Assembly: GCA_022792815.1 (NCBI GenBank)
Contig: JAAWBS010000009.1
Span: 62,001-126,000, forward strand
Reading direction: 5' to 3'
DNA length: 64,000 nucleotides
Origin: Hungatella sp.
GTDB lineage: Bacteria > Bacillota > Clostridia > Lachnospirales > Lachnospiraceae
The notes beneath the pieces were generated by a model. That model ran no database searches, was not told where the DNA came from, and saw nothing but the letters and a program-made list of their open reading frames with translations. How positions within the stretch are numbered: position 1 is the first letter of the stretch; each line of letters begins with the position of its first letter. A program made the translations under genes and the position numbers. Of this stretch, positions 27,902 to 36,450 are shown in pieces.

Positions 27902-28826
27902 AGGGAATGCCATATTTTTAGGAAAAGCGTTGTATCTGTTTGGGGCAGTGACACTATTTTGTTTTAAGATCGTGATGCCTCAATATTCCGGAGGCTATGA
28001 TGCCTCCTTGATTGACAAAGTGGAACGGTTAAAATCGATTGCCGGTCCCAAAATTGTATTGATCGGAAATTCTAATTTGTCCTTTGGAATTGATTCCGAA
28101 AGATTAGAGCAGGCTTTTGATATGCCTGTAGTTAACATGGGACTCCACGGAAGTTTGGGAAATGTATTCCACGAAGAGATGGCCAGACTAAATGTCTGCG
28201 AAGGAGATCTTTATATTATCTGTCACACGGGATATTCTGATGATAATCTTCTTGGAGACAAGGCTCTGGCCTGGAGTACGATTGAAAACCATGTTGAACT
28301 GTGGCCGATTTTGCGTACACAGGATATCTGGCCTATGATGAAGGCGTATCCTGTGTACTTGAAAAAGTGTCTGGAGCTTTTTGTATCGGGCAAGGGAAAC
28401 GGACTGCCGGGAGGGTGCTATTCCAGGGATGCGTTCAACGAATATGGGGATATTGGGTTAGAACGTGTTTCGTCTGAGTATACATTTGAATCGCCGGTGC
28501 TTCCTCCCCTAGTTAATGATATGGTAATCGACAGGCTCAATGGGCTGTCAGAGTGGCTGTCTGAAAGGAGGGCGACACTCTTGGTAGCAGGATACCCCAT
28601 CGGAAAGGGGGAGCTGACAGCGCCGGAGGAAGATTTCGTCAAGATTCAGGATGAGCTGACAGAGAGACTGAAATGTCCGGTCATCTCCGATTACCGGGAT
28701 TATATGTTTGATTATAGTTTCTTTTTCAATACGAATCTGCATCTGACAACAGAAGGTGCGGCGCTGAGAACGCAGCAGTTAATCGAGGATTTAAATCAGT
28801 GGATGATGTCAGATGAGGGTCTGTAG
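27870..28826 (+). CDS. SGNH-hydrolase-like / AlgX-J or DltD-type partner of the MBOAT protein
   Basis: N-terminal TM; KIVLIGNSNLSFGIDSERLEQAF; DYSFFFNTNLHLTTEGAALRTQQLIEDL (NxxH-like); overlaps MBOAT ORF by ~32 bp. Confidence 0.65.
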   Translation, partial: NRHSLFISSFKGNAIFLGKALYLFGAVTLFCFKIVMPQYSGGYDASLIDKVERLKSIAGPKIVLIGNSNLSFGIDSERLEQAFDMPVVNMGLHGSLGNVFHEEMARLNVCEGDLYIICHTGYSDDNLLGDKALAWSTIENHVELWPILRTQDIWPMMKAYPVYLKKCLELFVSGKGNGLPGGCYSRDAFNEYGDIGLERVSSEYTFESPVLPPLVNDMVIDRLNGLSEWLSERRATLLVAGYPIGKGELTAPEEDFVKIQDELTERLKCPVISDYRDYMFDYSFFFNTNLHLTTEGAALRTQQLIEDLNQWMMSDEGL

Positions 28827-28838
28827 AGAACCAAAAAA

Positions 28839-28877
28839 GAACATTTCCAGGGTGAAACCTGAAAATGTTCTTTTTTT
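28839..28877 (+). terminator. Rho-independent terminator closing the glycan cluster
   Basis: GAACATTTCCAGG-GTGAAA-CCTGAAAATGTTC-TTTTTTT. Confidence 0.9.
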
Positions 28878-29056
28878 CTAAGGAGATTTTTTCACAGTCC
28901 CTTTTTATAGGCCTTCCCAATATAAACCCATAAAAATTGCCTATGAAAAGTATAAAATTGTAATCTTTTACTAATAGACAAAAAAAATATATAATAGACA
29001 TAAATTAACAGAAAATCGCATAAAAACAAGTCTTGTTTCTCAAGATTTTTGTGCAG

Positions 29057-29085
29057 TTGACATCACGGGACTGTTGGTGTAATGT
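29057..29085 (+). promoter_or_regulatory. Sigma70-type promoter for the redoxin gene
   Basis: TTGACA-17 bp-TAATGT. Confidence 0.55.
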
Positions 29086-29125
29086 CAAAAGTTGCATGGA
29101 CCTTCAGAAAGGAGGTGAACAATCA

Positions 29126-29692
29126 GTGAGACTGCATGCTGAGGAAAAAATGCCTGATTTTCGGTTATCTCTGGCTTTTCACGGCGAAACGAGCGTGGCG
29201 GATATGGTAAAGGACACTCCTCTTACTGTCTTCTGGATTTTGCGGTATCTGGGCTGTACCCTGTGCAGCTATGATATTCAGGAGATCAAAAGAGAGTACC
29301 AGCGCTTTCTTGAGCTGGGGGCCAAGGTGGTAGTGGTTCTTCAGAATCAGAAGGAGACCATCGAATCCGAGATGGAAGAGGAGGCGCTTCCCATGCCGCT
29401 GGCCTGCGATCCGGAATGTGTGATCTATGATACGTTGCTTATCCCGGCGACCGCTACCAAAGAAGAGCGGCTGCCCAAGACGCCGGAGGGAATCAAAAAG
29501 CTGGAGGAAAAGCGGCAGAAGGCGAAAGAGGCCGGCATCGTCCACGGCAAGGATGAGGGGAGGGCGCAGCAGCTTCCGGCCATGTTTATCGTGGATTCGG
29601 AGAGAGTGGTGCACTATGCCCACTATGCCCGGCACAGCGTGGACATGCCGTCTGTCGAGGAGACTTTGGAACTCATACAAGAGCTCAAATAA
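29126..29692 (+). CDS. Peroxiredoxin-like (AhpC/TSA-family) protein
   Basis: FRLSLAFHGETSVADMVKDTPLTVFWILRYLGCTLCSYDI (CxxC); GTG 29126 preceded by AAAGGAGGTGA. Confidence 0.7.
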   Translation: MRLHAEEKMPDFRLSLAFHGETSVADMVKDTPLTVFWILRYLGCTLCSYDIQEIKREYQRFLELGAKVVVVLQNQKETIESEMEEEALPMPLACDPECVIYDTLLIPATATKEERLPKTPEGIKKLEEKRQKAKEAGIVHGKDEGRAQQLPAMFIVDSERVVHYAHYARHSVDMPSVEETLELIQELK

Positions 29693-29752
29693 GACAGGTC
29701 TTGTATGGCAGAAGAATTAAGAACTAATACAATTAAAAAGGAGAGACGTGTT

Positions 29753-31378
29753 ATGAGAAAAAGAAGCCGTATTTTATGTGCAGCCATGGCAGCCATGATG
29801 GTACTGGGATCTCTGTCCGGATGTTCTGGTTCCGGGCAGCAGCAGACCGGGGAGACGACGAAAGCCGAAACGGCAGGTGGAAGCGAGGCTGCCGCAGGCG
29901 GGGAGAGCAGCAGCGCCGCGATCGCGGAACCCACTCCTCAGGACCCGAATCGGAAGATCAAGGACAGTTTGGTCATCGCCATGGTCGAGGAGCCTACCGC
30001 TATTTCCCCAGGCTTTAGCAGCATTTCCGCAAACTCCCATGTGGGACGCCAGATTCACGATACTCTGGTGAAGCGGGATGAGGCCACGGATGAGATCCTC
30101 CCCTGTCTGGCCACAGAGTGGGAGCAGGAAGATGACCTTACCTATGTGTTCCACATCCGGGATGACGTATATTTCCACAACGGGGACAAGCTGACCGCAG
30201 AGGACATCGCATACAATTTCAAGCGCAATGCCACCCTTCCGGCCACCAAGTCCAGGTGGAGTTCTCTTGATATGGAGAACACGAAAGCACTGGATGACAC
30301 TACGGTGCAAGTGAAGTTAACCAGCCCCTGGGGCAATTTCCTCCTGTATGTGTCCGGTATTCAGATCGTCAGCCAAAAGCTGGCAGAGGATGCCAACAGC
30401 AACATCGAGAGAAACCCGGTTGGAACCGGTCCTTATAAATTTGTGTCATGGACCACAGGCGACAGCGTGATCCTGGAGAGGAATGAGGATTACTGGGGCG
30501 AGAAGGCCATAACAAAGCAGCTGGTATTCAAGTTCTTCCCGGACAGCTCCATCCGTGCTATCCAGCTGGAGGCAGGAGATATCGACTTCTTCTTCCAGGT
30601 AGGTTCTGAGGACTATGACCGTCTGATGGAGAACCCGGATATCGTGGTACAGGCCGAGGTAGGCACCACCCATGAGAGTATGTATTTCTGCCAGAGCAAT
30701 GACAGCGTCTATCAGGACGTGCGCATCCGTCAGGCTCTCACCTATGCCCTGGATATGCCCTCTATCGTGGAAGCGGTGTGGGGTCCCATGGCAGTGGTGG
30801 CGGATTCCATCTATCCCAGCACCATCGAGGGGCACCTCACCATCGGACCGGCGGTTCAGGACATCGAGAAGGCCAAGGCTCTTGTGGCGGAGGCAGGATA
30901 TCCGAATGGGCTTGACTGTGAGCTGACCGTGCCCAACAACAGCGCCACTCTGGCTTATATGGAGATCTGCCAGGCCATGTGGGCAGAAGCCGGTATCAAC
31001 ATGACCATCAACAGTTATGACTCTGCCACCGTAAAACAGATGAACGCCTCCGGGCAGAATCCCATGGGCCGTTCCAACTTTACAGGAAACGGTGATCCCG
31101 TAGGTTCTCTGTCTGCCTGGGAGATCGGCTATGCCGGTGTGATGCAGCCTCAGGACGAATACATTGATGAGCGGATCAAGCTGACGAGAGCCGAGTCCGA
31201 CAAGGAGAAACGTGCTCAGTATCTGTCCGAGATCCAGCACTATGCACTGGAAGAGAAATTCTATGCCATTCCGGTAGCTTTCATCAAACAGTCCTACGCC
31301 ATGAGCAGTGACGTGTTCGGTTTCGTATTCTCTCCGACAGAAAATGTATTTTTCAGCCAGGTGGGCGTATACGAATAG
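29753..31378 (+). CDS. Peptide ABC transporter substrate-binding lipoprotein (SBP family 5)
   Basis: Lipobox LGSLSGCSG; LATEWEQEDDLTYVFHIRDDVYFHNGDKLTAEDIAYNFKR. Confidence 0.93.
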   Translation: MRKRSRILCAAMAAMMVLGSLSGCSGSGQQQTGETTKAETAGGSEAAAGGESSSAAIAEPTPQDPNRKIKDSLVIAMVEEPTAISPGFSSISANSHVGRQIHDTLVKRDEATDEILPCLATEWEQEDDLTYVFHIRDDVYFHNGDKLTAEDIAYNFKRNATLPATKSRWSSLDMENTKALDDTTVQVKLTSPWGNFLLYVSGIQIVSQKLAEDANSNIERNPVGTGPYKFVSWTTGDSVILERNEDYWGEKAITKQLVFKFFPDSSIRAIQLEAGDIDFFFQVGSEDYDRLMENPDIVVQAEVGTTHESMYFCQSNDSVYQDVRIRQALTYALDMPSIVEAVWGPMAVVADSIYPSTIEGHLTIGPAVQDIEKAKALVAEAGYPNGLDCELTVPNNSATLAYMEICQAMWAEAGINMTINSYDSATVKQMNASGQNPMGRSNFTGNGDPVGSLSAWEIGYAGVMQPQDEYIDERIKLTRAESDKEKRAQYLSEIQHYALEEKFYAIPVAFIKQSYAMSSDVFGFVFSPTENVFFSQVGVYE

Positions 31379-31392
31379 ATTTCTGTCTTAAC

Positions 31393-31424
31393 AGGGGCCG
31401 GGGCAAATCTTTGCTGCGGCCCTT
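31393..31424 (+). terminator. Intercistronic hairpin/terminator after SBP gene
   Basis: GGGGCCGGGGCAAATCTTTGCTGCGGCCCTTTT. Confidence 0.6.
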
Positions 31425-31448
31425 TTCCATCGAAAAGGAGGGAACCGG

Positions 31449-32414
31449 ATGGGAAAATATATAGGAAAGCGGATCATATCCATGATTCCTGTACTTTTGG
31501 GAGTTTCACTGATTATTTTTACCATATTGAGCTTTATCCCGGGGGACCCGGCCCGGATGATCCTGGGAGACGAGGCGGAGGAAGAGGCAGTTCAGGAACT
31601 GCGGGATGACATGGGGCTCAACGACCCCTTTGTGATCCGGTATGTGCGGTACGTGAAGGACCTTTTAAAGGGGGACATGGGCGTGTCCTATGTGACCAAC
31701 CAGCCTGTGTCAGACGAGGTATTTTCCAGGTATCCGACCACCATTACCCTGGCCACGGTCAGTACCCTGGTGGCGGTTCTCATCGCCATACCCATAGGAA
31801 TTCTGTCAGCCATCTATCAAAATACGCTGATCGACAACGTGTCCCGAGTCGTGGCCATGATCGGCGTATCCATGCCCAACTTCTGGCAGGGGCTTTTAAA
31901 CATTCTGGTGTTTTCCGTGTACTTAAAATGGCTTCCGTCCAGCGGATTTTCCTCCCCGGCCCATTGGGTCCTGCCAGCCCTGACCATCGGCACCAGCGGG
32001 GCAGCGGCCATCATGAGGACTACCCGTTCCTCCATGCTGGAGACGATCCGCCAGGACTATATCCGGACTGCAAGGGCGAAAGGGGCCTCCGAGACCACCG
32101 TCATCTGGAAGCATGCCCTGCGCAACGCCCTGATCCCGGTTATGACCGTGGTAGGGCTCCGGTTCGGCGGATCTCTGGGCGGCTCGGTAGTCAGCGAGCA
32201 GGTGTTCAGCATCCCCGGGCTTGGAAAGCTGATGATCGACTCCATCAACAATCGAAATTATCCCGTGATCTTAGGCGGCGTTCTCCTGATCGCCTTCGCC
32301 TACGGCATCATCAACCTGGTGGTGGATATTCTGTACGCGTTTATCGACCCGCGTATCAAATCCCAGTACAGCTCCGGGAAAAAATTGAAAAAGCATGAGG
32401 GAAAGGGGGAATAG
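31449..32414 (+). CDS. Dipeptide/oligopeptide ABC transporter permease (DppB-like)
   Basis: MGKYIGKRIISMIPVLLGVSLIIF; ARAKGASETTVIWKHALRNALIP. Confidence 0.94.
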   Translation: MGKYIGKRIISMIPVLLGVSLIIFTILSFIPGDPARMILGDEAEEEAVQELRDDMGLNDPFVIRYVRYVKDLLKGDMGVSYVTNQPVSDEVFSRYPTTITLATVSTLVAVLIAIPIGILSAIYQNTLIDNVSRVVAMIGVSMPNFWQGLLNILVFSVYLKWLPSSGFSSPAHWVLPALTIGTSGAAAIMRTTRSSMLETIRQDYIRTARAKGASETTVIWKHALRNALIPVMTVVGLRFGGSLGGSVVSEQVFSIPGLGKLMIDSINNRNYPVILGGVLLIAFAYGIINLVVDILYAFIDPRIKSQYSSGKKLKKHEGKGE

Positions 32415-32417
32415 GCA

Positions 32418-33281
32418 ATGGAAACAGCAACAGCGAAGAGAAACAGCCAAGCCAAAGAGACCATGAGACGGTTTTTGAAAAACAAAGCCGCAGTAGTGGG
32501 CCTCATCATCATCATCCTGCTGACATTGGGGGCCGTCTTTGCCAATGTCATCACGCCCTACGCCTTTGACAAGCAGGATCTGGTCCATCGGTTTGAGCTG
32601 CCCAGCGCCTCTCATCTTCTTGGCACTGACGAGTTCGGGCGGGATATGCTCACGAGAATCCTCTACGGAGCCAGAATCTCCCTCTTTGTGGGAATCCTCT
32701 CCGTCAGCGTTGGGTGTCTGGTGGGAGGAGCTTTAGGCGCCCTGGCAGCTTACTACGGCGGCAAGATCGACAACTATATCATGCGTTTTCTGGATATCTG
32801 GCACAGTATCCCCAGCCTTCTTCTGGCCATCTCCCTGGCATCGGCCATGGGACCGGGCATCGGCAACGCCATCATCGCCATCGGACTGACCACCATCCCG
32901 TCCTACGCCAGAGTGGTTCGAGCCTCCGTCATGACCGTCAAGAACACGGAGTACATCGAGGCAGCCAGGTGTCTGGGTGCCAATGCCCCCAGGATCATCT
33001 TAAGACACATCATCCCCAATGCCCTGGCCCCCATCATCGTCCAGGCCTCTTTGGGCGTGGCCGGCGCCATCATCACCACAGCCAGCTTAAGCTTCATCGG
33101 CCTCGGTGTCCAGCCGCCTACACCGGAGTGGGGAAGTATGCTGTCCAAAGGACGTCAGTACATCCGAAATTACTGGCATCTGGTTACATTCCCGGGAATG
33201 TTTATCATGATCACCGTAATTTCTCTGAATCTTCTGGGAGACGGACTCCGGGATGCCCTGGATCCGCGTCTAAAGCGATAA
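32418..33281 (+). CDS. Dipeptide/oligopeptide ABC transporter permease (DppC-like)
   Basis: HLLGTDEFGRDMLTRILYGARISL; EAARCLGANAPRIILRHIIPNALAPI. Confidence 0.94.
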   Translation: METATAKRNSQAKETMRRFLKNKAAVVGLIIIILLTLGAVFANVITPYAFDKQDLVHRFELPSASHLLGTDEFGRDMLTRILYGARISLFVGILSVSVGCLVGGALGALAAYYGGKIDNYIMRFLDIWHSIPSLLLAISLASAMGPGIGNAIIAIGLTTIPSYARVVRASVMTVKNTEYIEAARCLGANAPRIILRHIIPNALAPIIVQASLGVAGAIITTASLSFIGLGVQPPTPEWGSMLSKGRQYIRNYWHLVTFPGMFIMITVISLNLLGDGLRDALDPRLKR

Positions 33282-33296
33282 AGGAGGGAAAACGGC

Positions 33297-34277
33297 ATGA
33301 AACAGTTGGAAGTACAAGGACTCCATGTCCATTACATCACCGATACAGCTGTGGTCAAGGCGGTAAACGGCGTCAGCTTTGCCTTAGATAAGGGGGAGAC
33401 ACTGGGACTGGTGGGGGAGACCGGAGCGGGAAAGACCACCACGGCCCTGTCCATCCTGCGGCTGATCCCCAACCCTCCCGGAAAGATCATGGAGGGGGAG
33501 ATTTTCCTGGACGGGTCCCCCTTATTAAAGATCAAAGAGAGTGAGATGCGAAAGCTTCGAGGCAACAAGATCGCCATGATCTTTCAGGATCCCATGACCT
33601 CCCTAAACCCGGTGCTGACCGTGGGAGACCAGATCGCCGAGGTCATCAAGTTTCACAACAAAGGGATCTCTCTGGCGGATGCCCACAAGCGGGCGGCAGA
33701 GATGCTGGAGGTGGTGGGCATCGAGGCCGGCCGTATGGGAGAATATCCGCACCAGTTTTCCGGCGGCATGAAACAGAGAGTGGTCATCGCCATCGCCCTG
33801 GCCTGCAACCCGGATATCCTCATCGCCGATGAGCCCACCACGGCCCTGGATGTGACCATTCAGGCCCAGGTGCTGTCGCTGATGAAAAAACTGAAAAAAG
33901 AGCGGGAGACCACCATGATCATGATCACCCACGACCTTGGGGTCGTGGCCAATATCTGTGACAAGGTGGGAATCATGTATGCGGGAGAGATCGTGGAGTA
34001 CGGCACCTTAGAGCAGGTGTACCGAAATCCCCTTCATCCCTACACCAAAGGGCTTTTTGCCTCCATTCCGGACTTAAACAAGGAGGTCCACCGTCTGACT
34101 CCCATAAAGGGCCTGATGCCGGATCCCTCCAACCTTCCTGCCGGATGTGCCTTCTGTCCCAGGTGCCCTGTGGCAGAGAAGCAGTGCGAAACCCAGAATC
34201 CCGAAAAGACCGAGGCAGAAGAGGGGCACTTTGTAGCATGTTTCTGCTGCCAGACGAAAGGAAAGAGCCATGGATGA
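33297..34277 (+). CDS. Dipeptide/oligopeptide ABC transporter ATP-binding protein (DppD-like)
   Basis: Walker A GETGAGKTT; FSGGMKQRVVIAIAL; C-terminal oligopeptide-ABC Cys motif. Confidence 0.95.
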   Translation: MKQLEVQGLHVHYITDTAVVKAVNGVSFALDKGETLGLVGETGAGKTTTALSILRLIPNPPGKIMEGEIFLDGSPLLKIKESEMRKLRGNKIAMIFQDPMTSLNPVLTVGDQIAEVIKFHNKGISLADAHKRAAEMLEVVGIEAGRMGEYPHQFSGGMKQRVVIAIALACNPDILIADEPTTALDVTIQAQVLSLMKKLKKERETTMIMITHDLGVVANICDKVGIMYAGEIVEYGTLEQVYRNPLHPYTKGLFASIPDLNKEVHRLTPIKGLMPDPSNLPAGCAFCPRCPVAEKQCETQNPEKTEAEEGHFVACFCCQTKGKSHG

Positions 34278-35247
34278 GATTTTGTCGGTAAAAGACTTAA
34301 AGAAATACTTTAAAACCCCAAAAGGACTGCTCCATGCCGTGGACAATGTAAGCTTTTCCATCAAACGGGGCGAGACCCTGGGAGTCGTGGGAGAGTCCGG
34401 CTGCGGAAAATCCACATTGGGGCGAACCATCATCGGCCTTTTGGAGAGCAGCGGCGGCCAGATCTTTTTCGACGAGAAGGACATCACCCGCCCGTCGGGG
34501 AAGGATGTGATGGTGCTGAGAAAGCAGATGCAGATGATCTTTCAGGATCCTTTTTCCTCTCTGAATCCCAGGATGAGCGTTCACGATGCCATCGCGGAGG
34601 GGATGCTGATCCACAAGATCTGCAGTTCCAAGGAAGAATTGGAGAAGAAAGTCGAGGAGCTGATGGATACCGTAGGTCTTGCCAGGCGCTTGGCAAACAG
34701 CTATCCCCACGAGCTGGACGGAGGCCGCAGACAGCGAATCGGAATTGCCAGAGCCTTGAGCCTCAATCCCAGCTTCATCGTCTGTGACGAGCCGGTGTCG
34801 GCTCTCGACGTGTCCATCCAGGCACAGATTTTAAACCTGATGCAGGATCTGCAGGAGGAGCGGAAGCTGACCTACCTGTTTATCACCCACAATCTGTCGG
34901 TGGTAAAACATATCTCCAACGAGATCATGGTCATGTATCTGGGGCAGGTGGTGGAGAAGTGCGGGTCCAAAGAACTGTTCGCCCACACCCTTCATCCCTA
35001 TACCAAAGCCCTCCTGTCGGCGATCCCCACCGTGGATTTGGACGACCGAAGGGAACAGATCCTGTTAAAGGGGGAGATCTCATCTCCCATCAATCCCAAG
35101 CCGGGCTGCCGCTTTGCCAGCCGCTGTCCCTATGCCAAGGAGACCTGCACCAAAGAAAACCCGAAGCTGAAAGAGATCTGGCCGGGACATTTTGTGGCCT
35201 GTCACTATGTGGAGGAGATCAATAACGGTCAGGAGGGGGAAAAATGA
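34270..35247 (+). CDS. Dipeptide/oligopeptide ABC transporter ATP-binding protein (DppF-like)
   Basis: GESGCGKSTLGRTI; signature ELDGGRRQRIGIARALSLNP. Confidence 0.95.
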   Translation: MDEILSVKDLKKYFKTPKGLLHAVDNVSFSIKRGETLGVVGESGCGKSTLGRTIIGLLESSGGQIFFDEKDITRPSGKDVMVLRKQMQMIFQDPFSSLNPRMSVHDAIAEGMLIHKICSSKEELEKKVEELMDTVGLARRLANSYPHELDGGRRQRIGIARALSLNPSFIVCDEPVSALDVSIQAQILNLMQDLQEERKLTYLFITHNLSVVKHISNEIMVMYLGQVVEKCGSKELFAHTLHPYTKALLSAIPTVDLDDRREQILLKGEISSPINPKPGCRFASRCPYAKETCTKENPKLKEIWPGHFVACHYVEEINNGQEGEK

Positions 35248-36419
35248 CCTACAATTTTGACGAAGTGATCGAGAGACGAAATACACAGAGTTCCAAGTGG
35301 GACAATGTGGGCGTGCGGGTGGGCAATGCCCAGGCCCTGCCCATGTGGGTGGCGGACACGGATTTTCCATGCCCGAAGCCGGTGGTGGATGCGGTGACGG
35401 CCAGAGCCATGCATCCCGTCTACGGTTACAGCTTTATCGTGCCCGAATTCTATGATGCCACCATCCGGTGGATGAAGAAGCAGAACAACTGGGATGTGAA
35501 GAAGGAATGGATCACCTTTGCCACCGGCGTGGTTCCGGTGATGAACACCATGATTCAGGAATACACGGAGGAGGGGGACGAGGTCATCGTCCAGCAGCCG
35601 GTGTATCATCCCTTCGGGTTTGCCATCCGGGACAACAACCGGGTCTTGAGCAACAATGAACTGATCTATAAGGACGGACATTACGAGATGGATTTTGAGG
35701 ATCTTGAGAGGCGGGCCAGGAGTCCGCGGGCAAAACTGATGATCCTGTGCAATCCCCACAATCCCGTAGGCCGTGTCTGGACCGACGAAGAGTTGAGGCG
35801 CGTAGGCGCTATCTGCCGTGACAACGGGGTCATCCTGGTGTCTGACGAGATCCACTCGGATCTGATCTTTTCGGGAAACCGGCACATCCCCATAGCTACC
35901 CTGGAGGAGTCTTTTGGGGAAAACACCGTGACCTGCATCGCCCCCTCCAAGACCTTTAACTGTGCGGGCCTGAGAGGTTCCGGCCTGATCATTCCCAACC
36001 AGGAGATCAAAAAAAGGCTGGAGTCCCGTTTTCAGAGGAATCGAAGCATCCAGCAGAGTATCTTCGCCCTGCCGGCCTACGTGGCAGCCTACACGGAGTG
36101 CGACGATTATCTGGAACAGCTTCTCCCCTATCTGGAGGAAAATGTGGCCTTCGTGGATGCCTTTCTCAGAGACCATATGCCGAAAATCCGGCTGGTCAAG
36201 CCGGAGGCCACCTATCTTTTGTGGCTGGACTGCCGGGAGTTAGGGCTTACCCCTGACGGGGTGGCAGACTTCTTTATCAACCGATGTCTGGTCGCCGTCA
36301 GCAGGGGTGACGGATTCGGTCCGGCGGGAGGCCAGTTTGTGCGGCTCAACATCGGATGTCCCAGGAGCACGGTAAAGCAGGCTTTGGAACAGATTTATGC
36401 AAACTATCAAAAACTTTGA
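35244..36419 (+). CDS. MalY/PatB-type PLP-dependent C-S lyase/aminotransferase
   Basis: MWVADTDFPCPKPVVDAV; CIAPSKTFNCAGLRGSGLIIPN (PLP Lys). Confidence 0.9.
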   Translation: MTYNFDEVIERRNTQSSKWDNVGVRVGNAQALPMWVADTDFPCPKPVVDAVTARAMHPVYGYSFIVPEFYDATIRWMKKQNNWDVKKEWITFATGVVPVMNTMIQEYTEEGDEVIVQQPVYHPFGFAIRDNNRVLSNNELIYKDGHYEMDFEDLERRARSPRAKLMILCNPHNPVGRVWTDEELRRVGAICRDNGVILVSDEIHSDLIFSGNRHIPIATLEESFGENTVTCIAPSKTFNCAGLRGSGLIIPNQEIKKRLESRFQRNRSIQQSIFALPAYVAAYTECDDYLEQLLPYLEENVAFVDAFLRDHMPKIRLVKPEATYLLWLDCRELGLTPDGVADFFINRCLVAVSRGDGFGPAGGQFVRLNIGCPRSTVKQALEQIYANYQKL

Positions 36420-36450
36420 TGAAACATGCATAGGAAGGAGAACAAGTACA

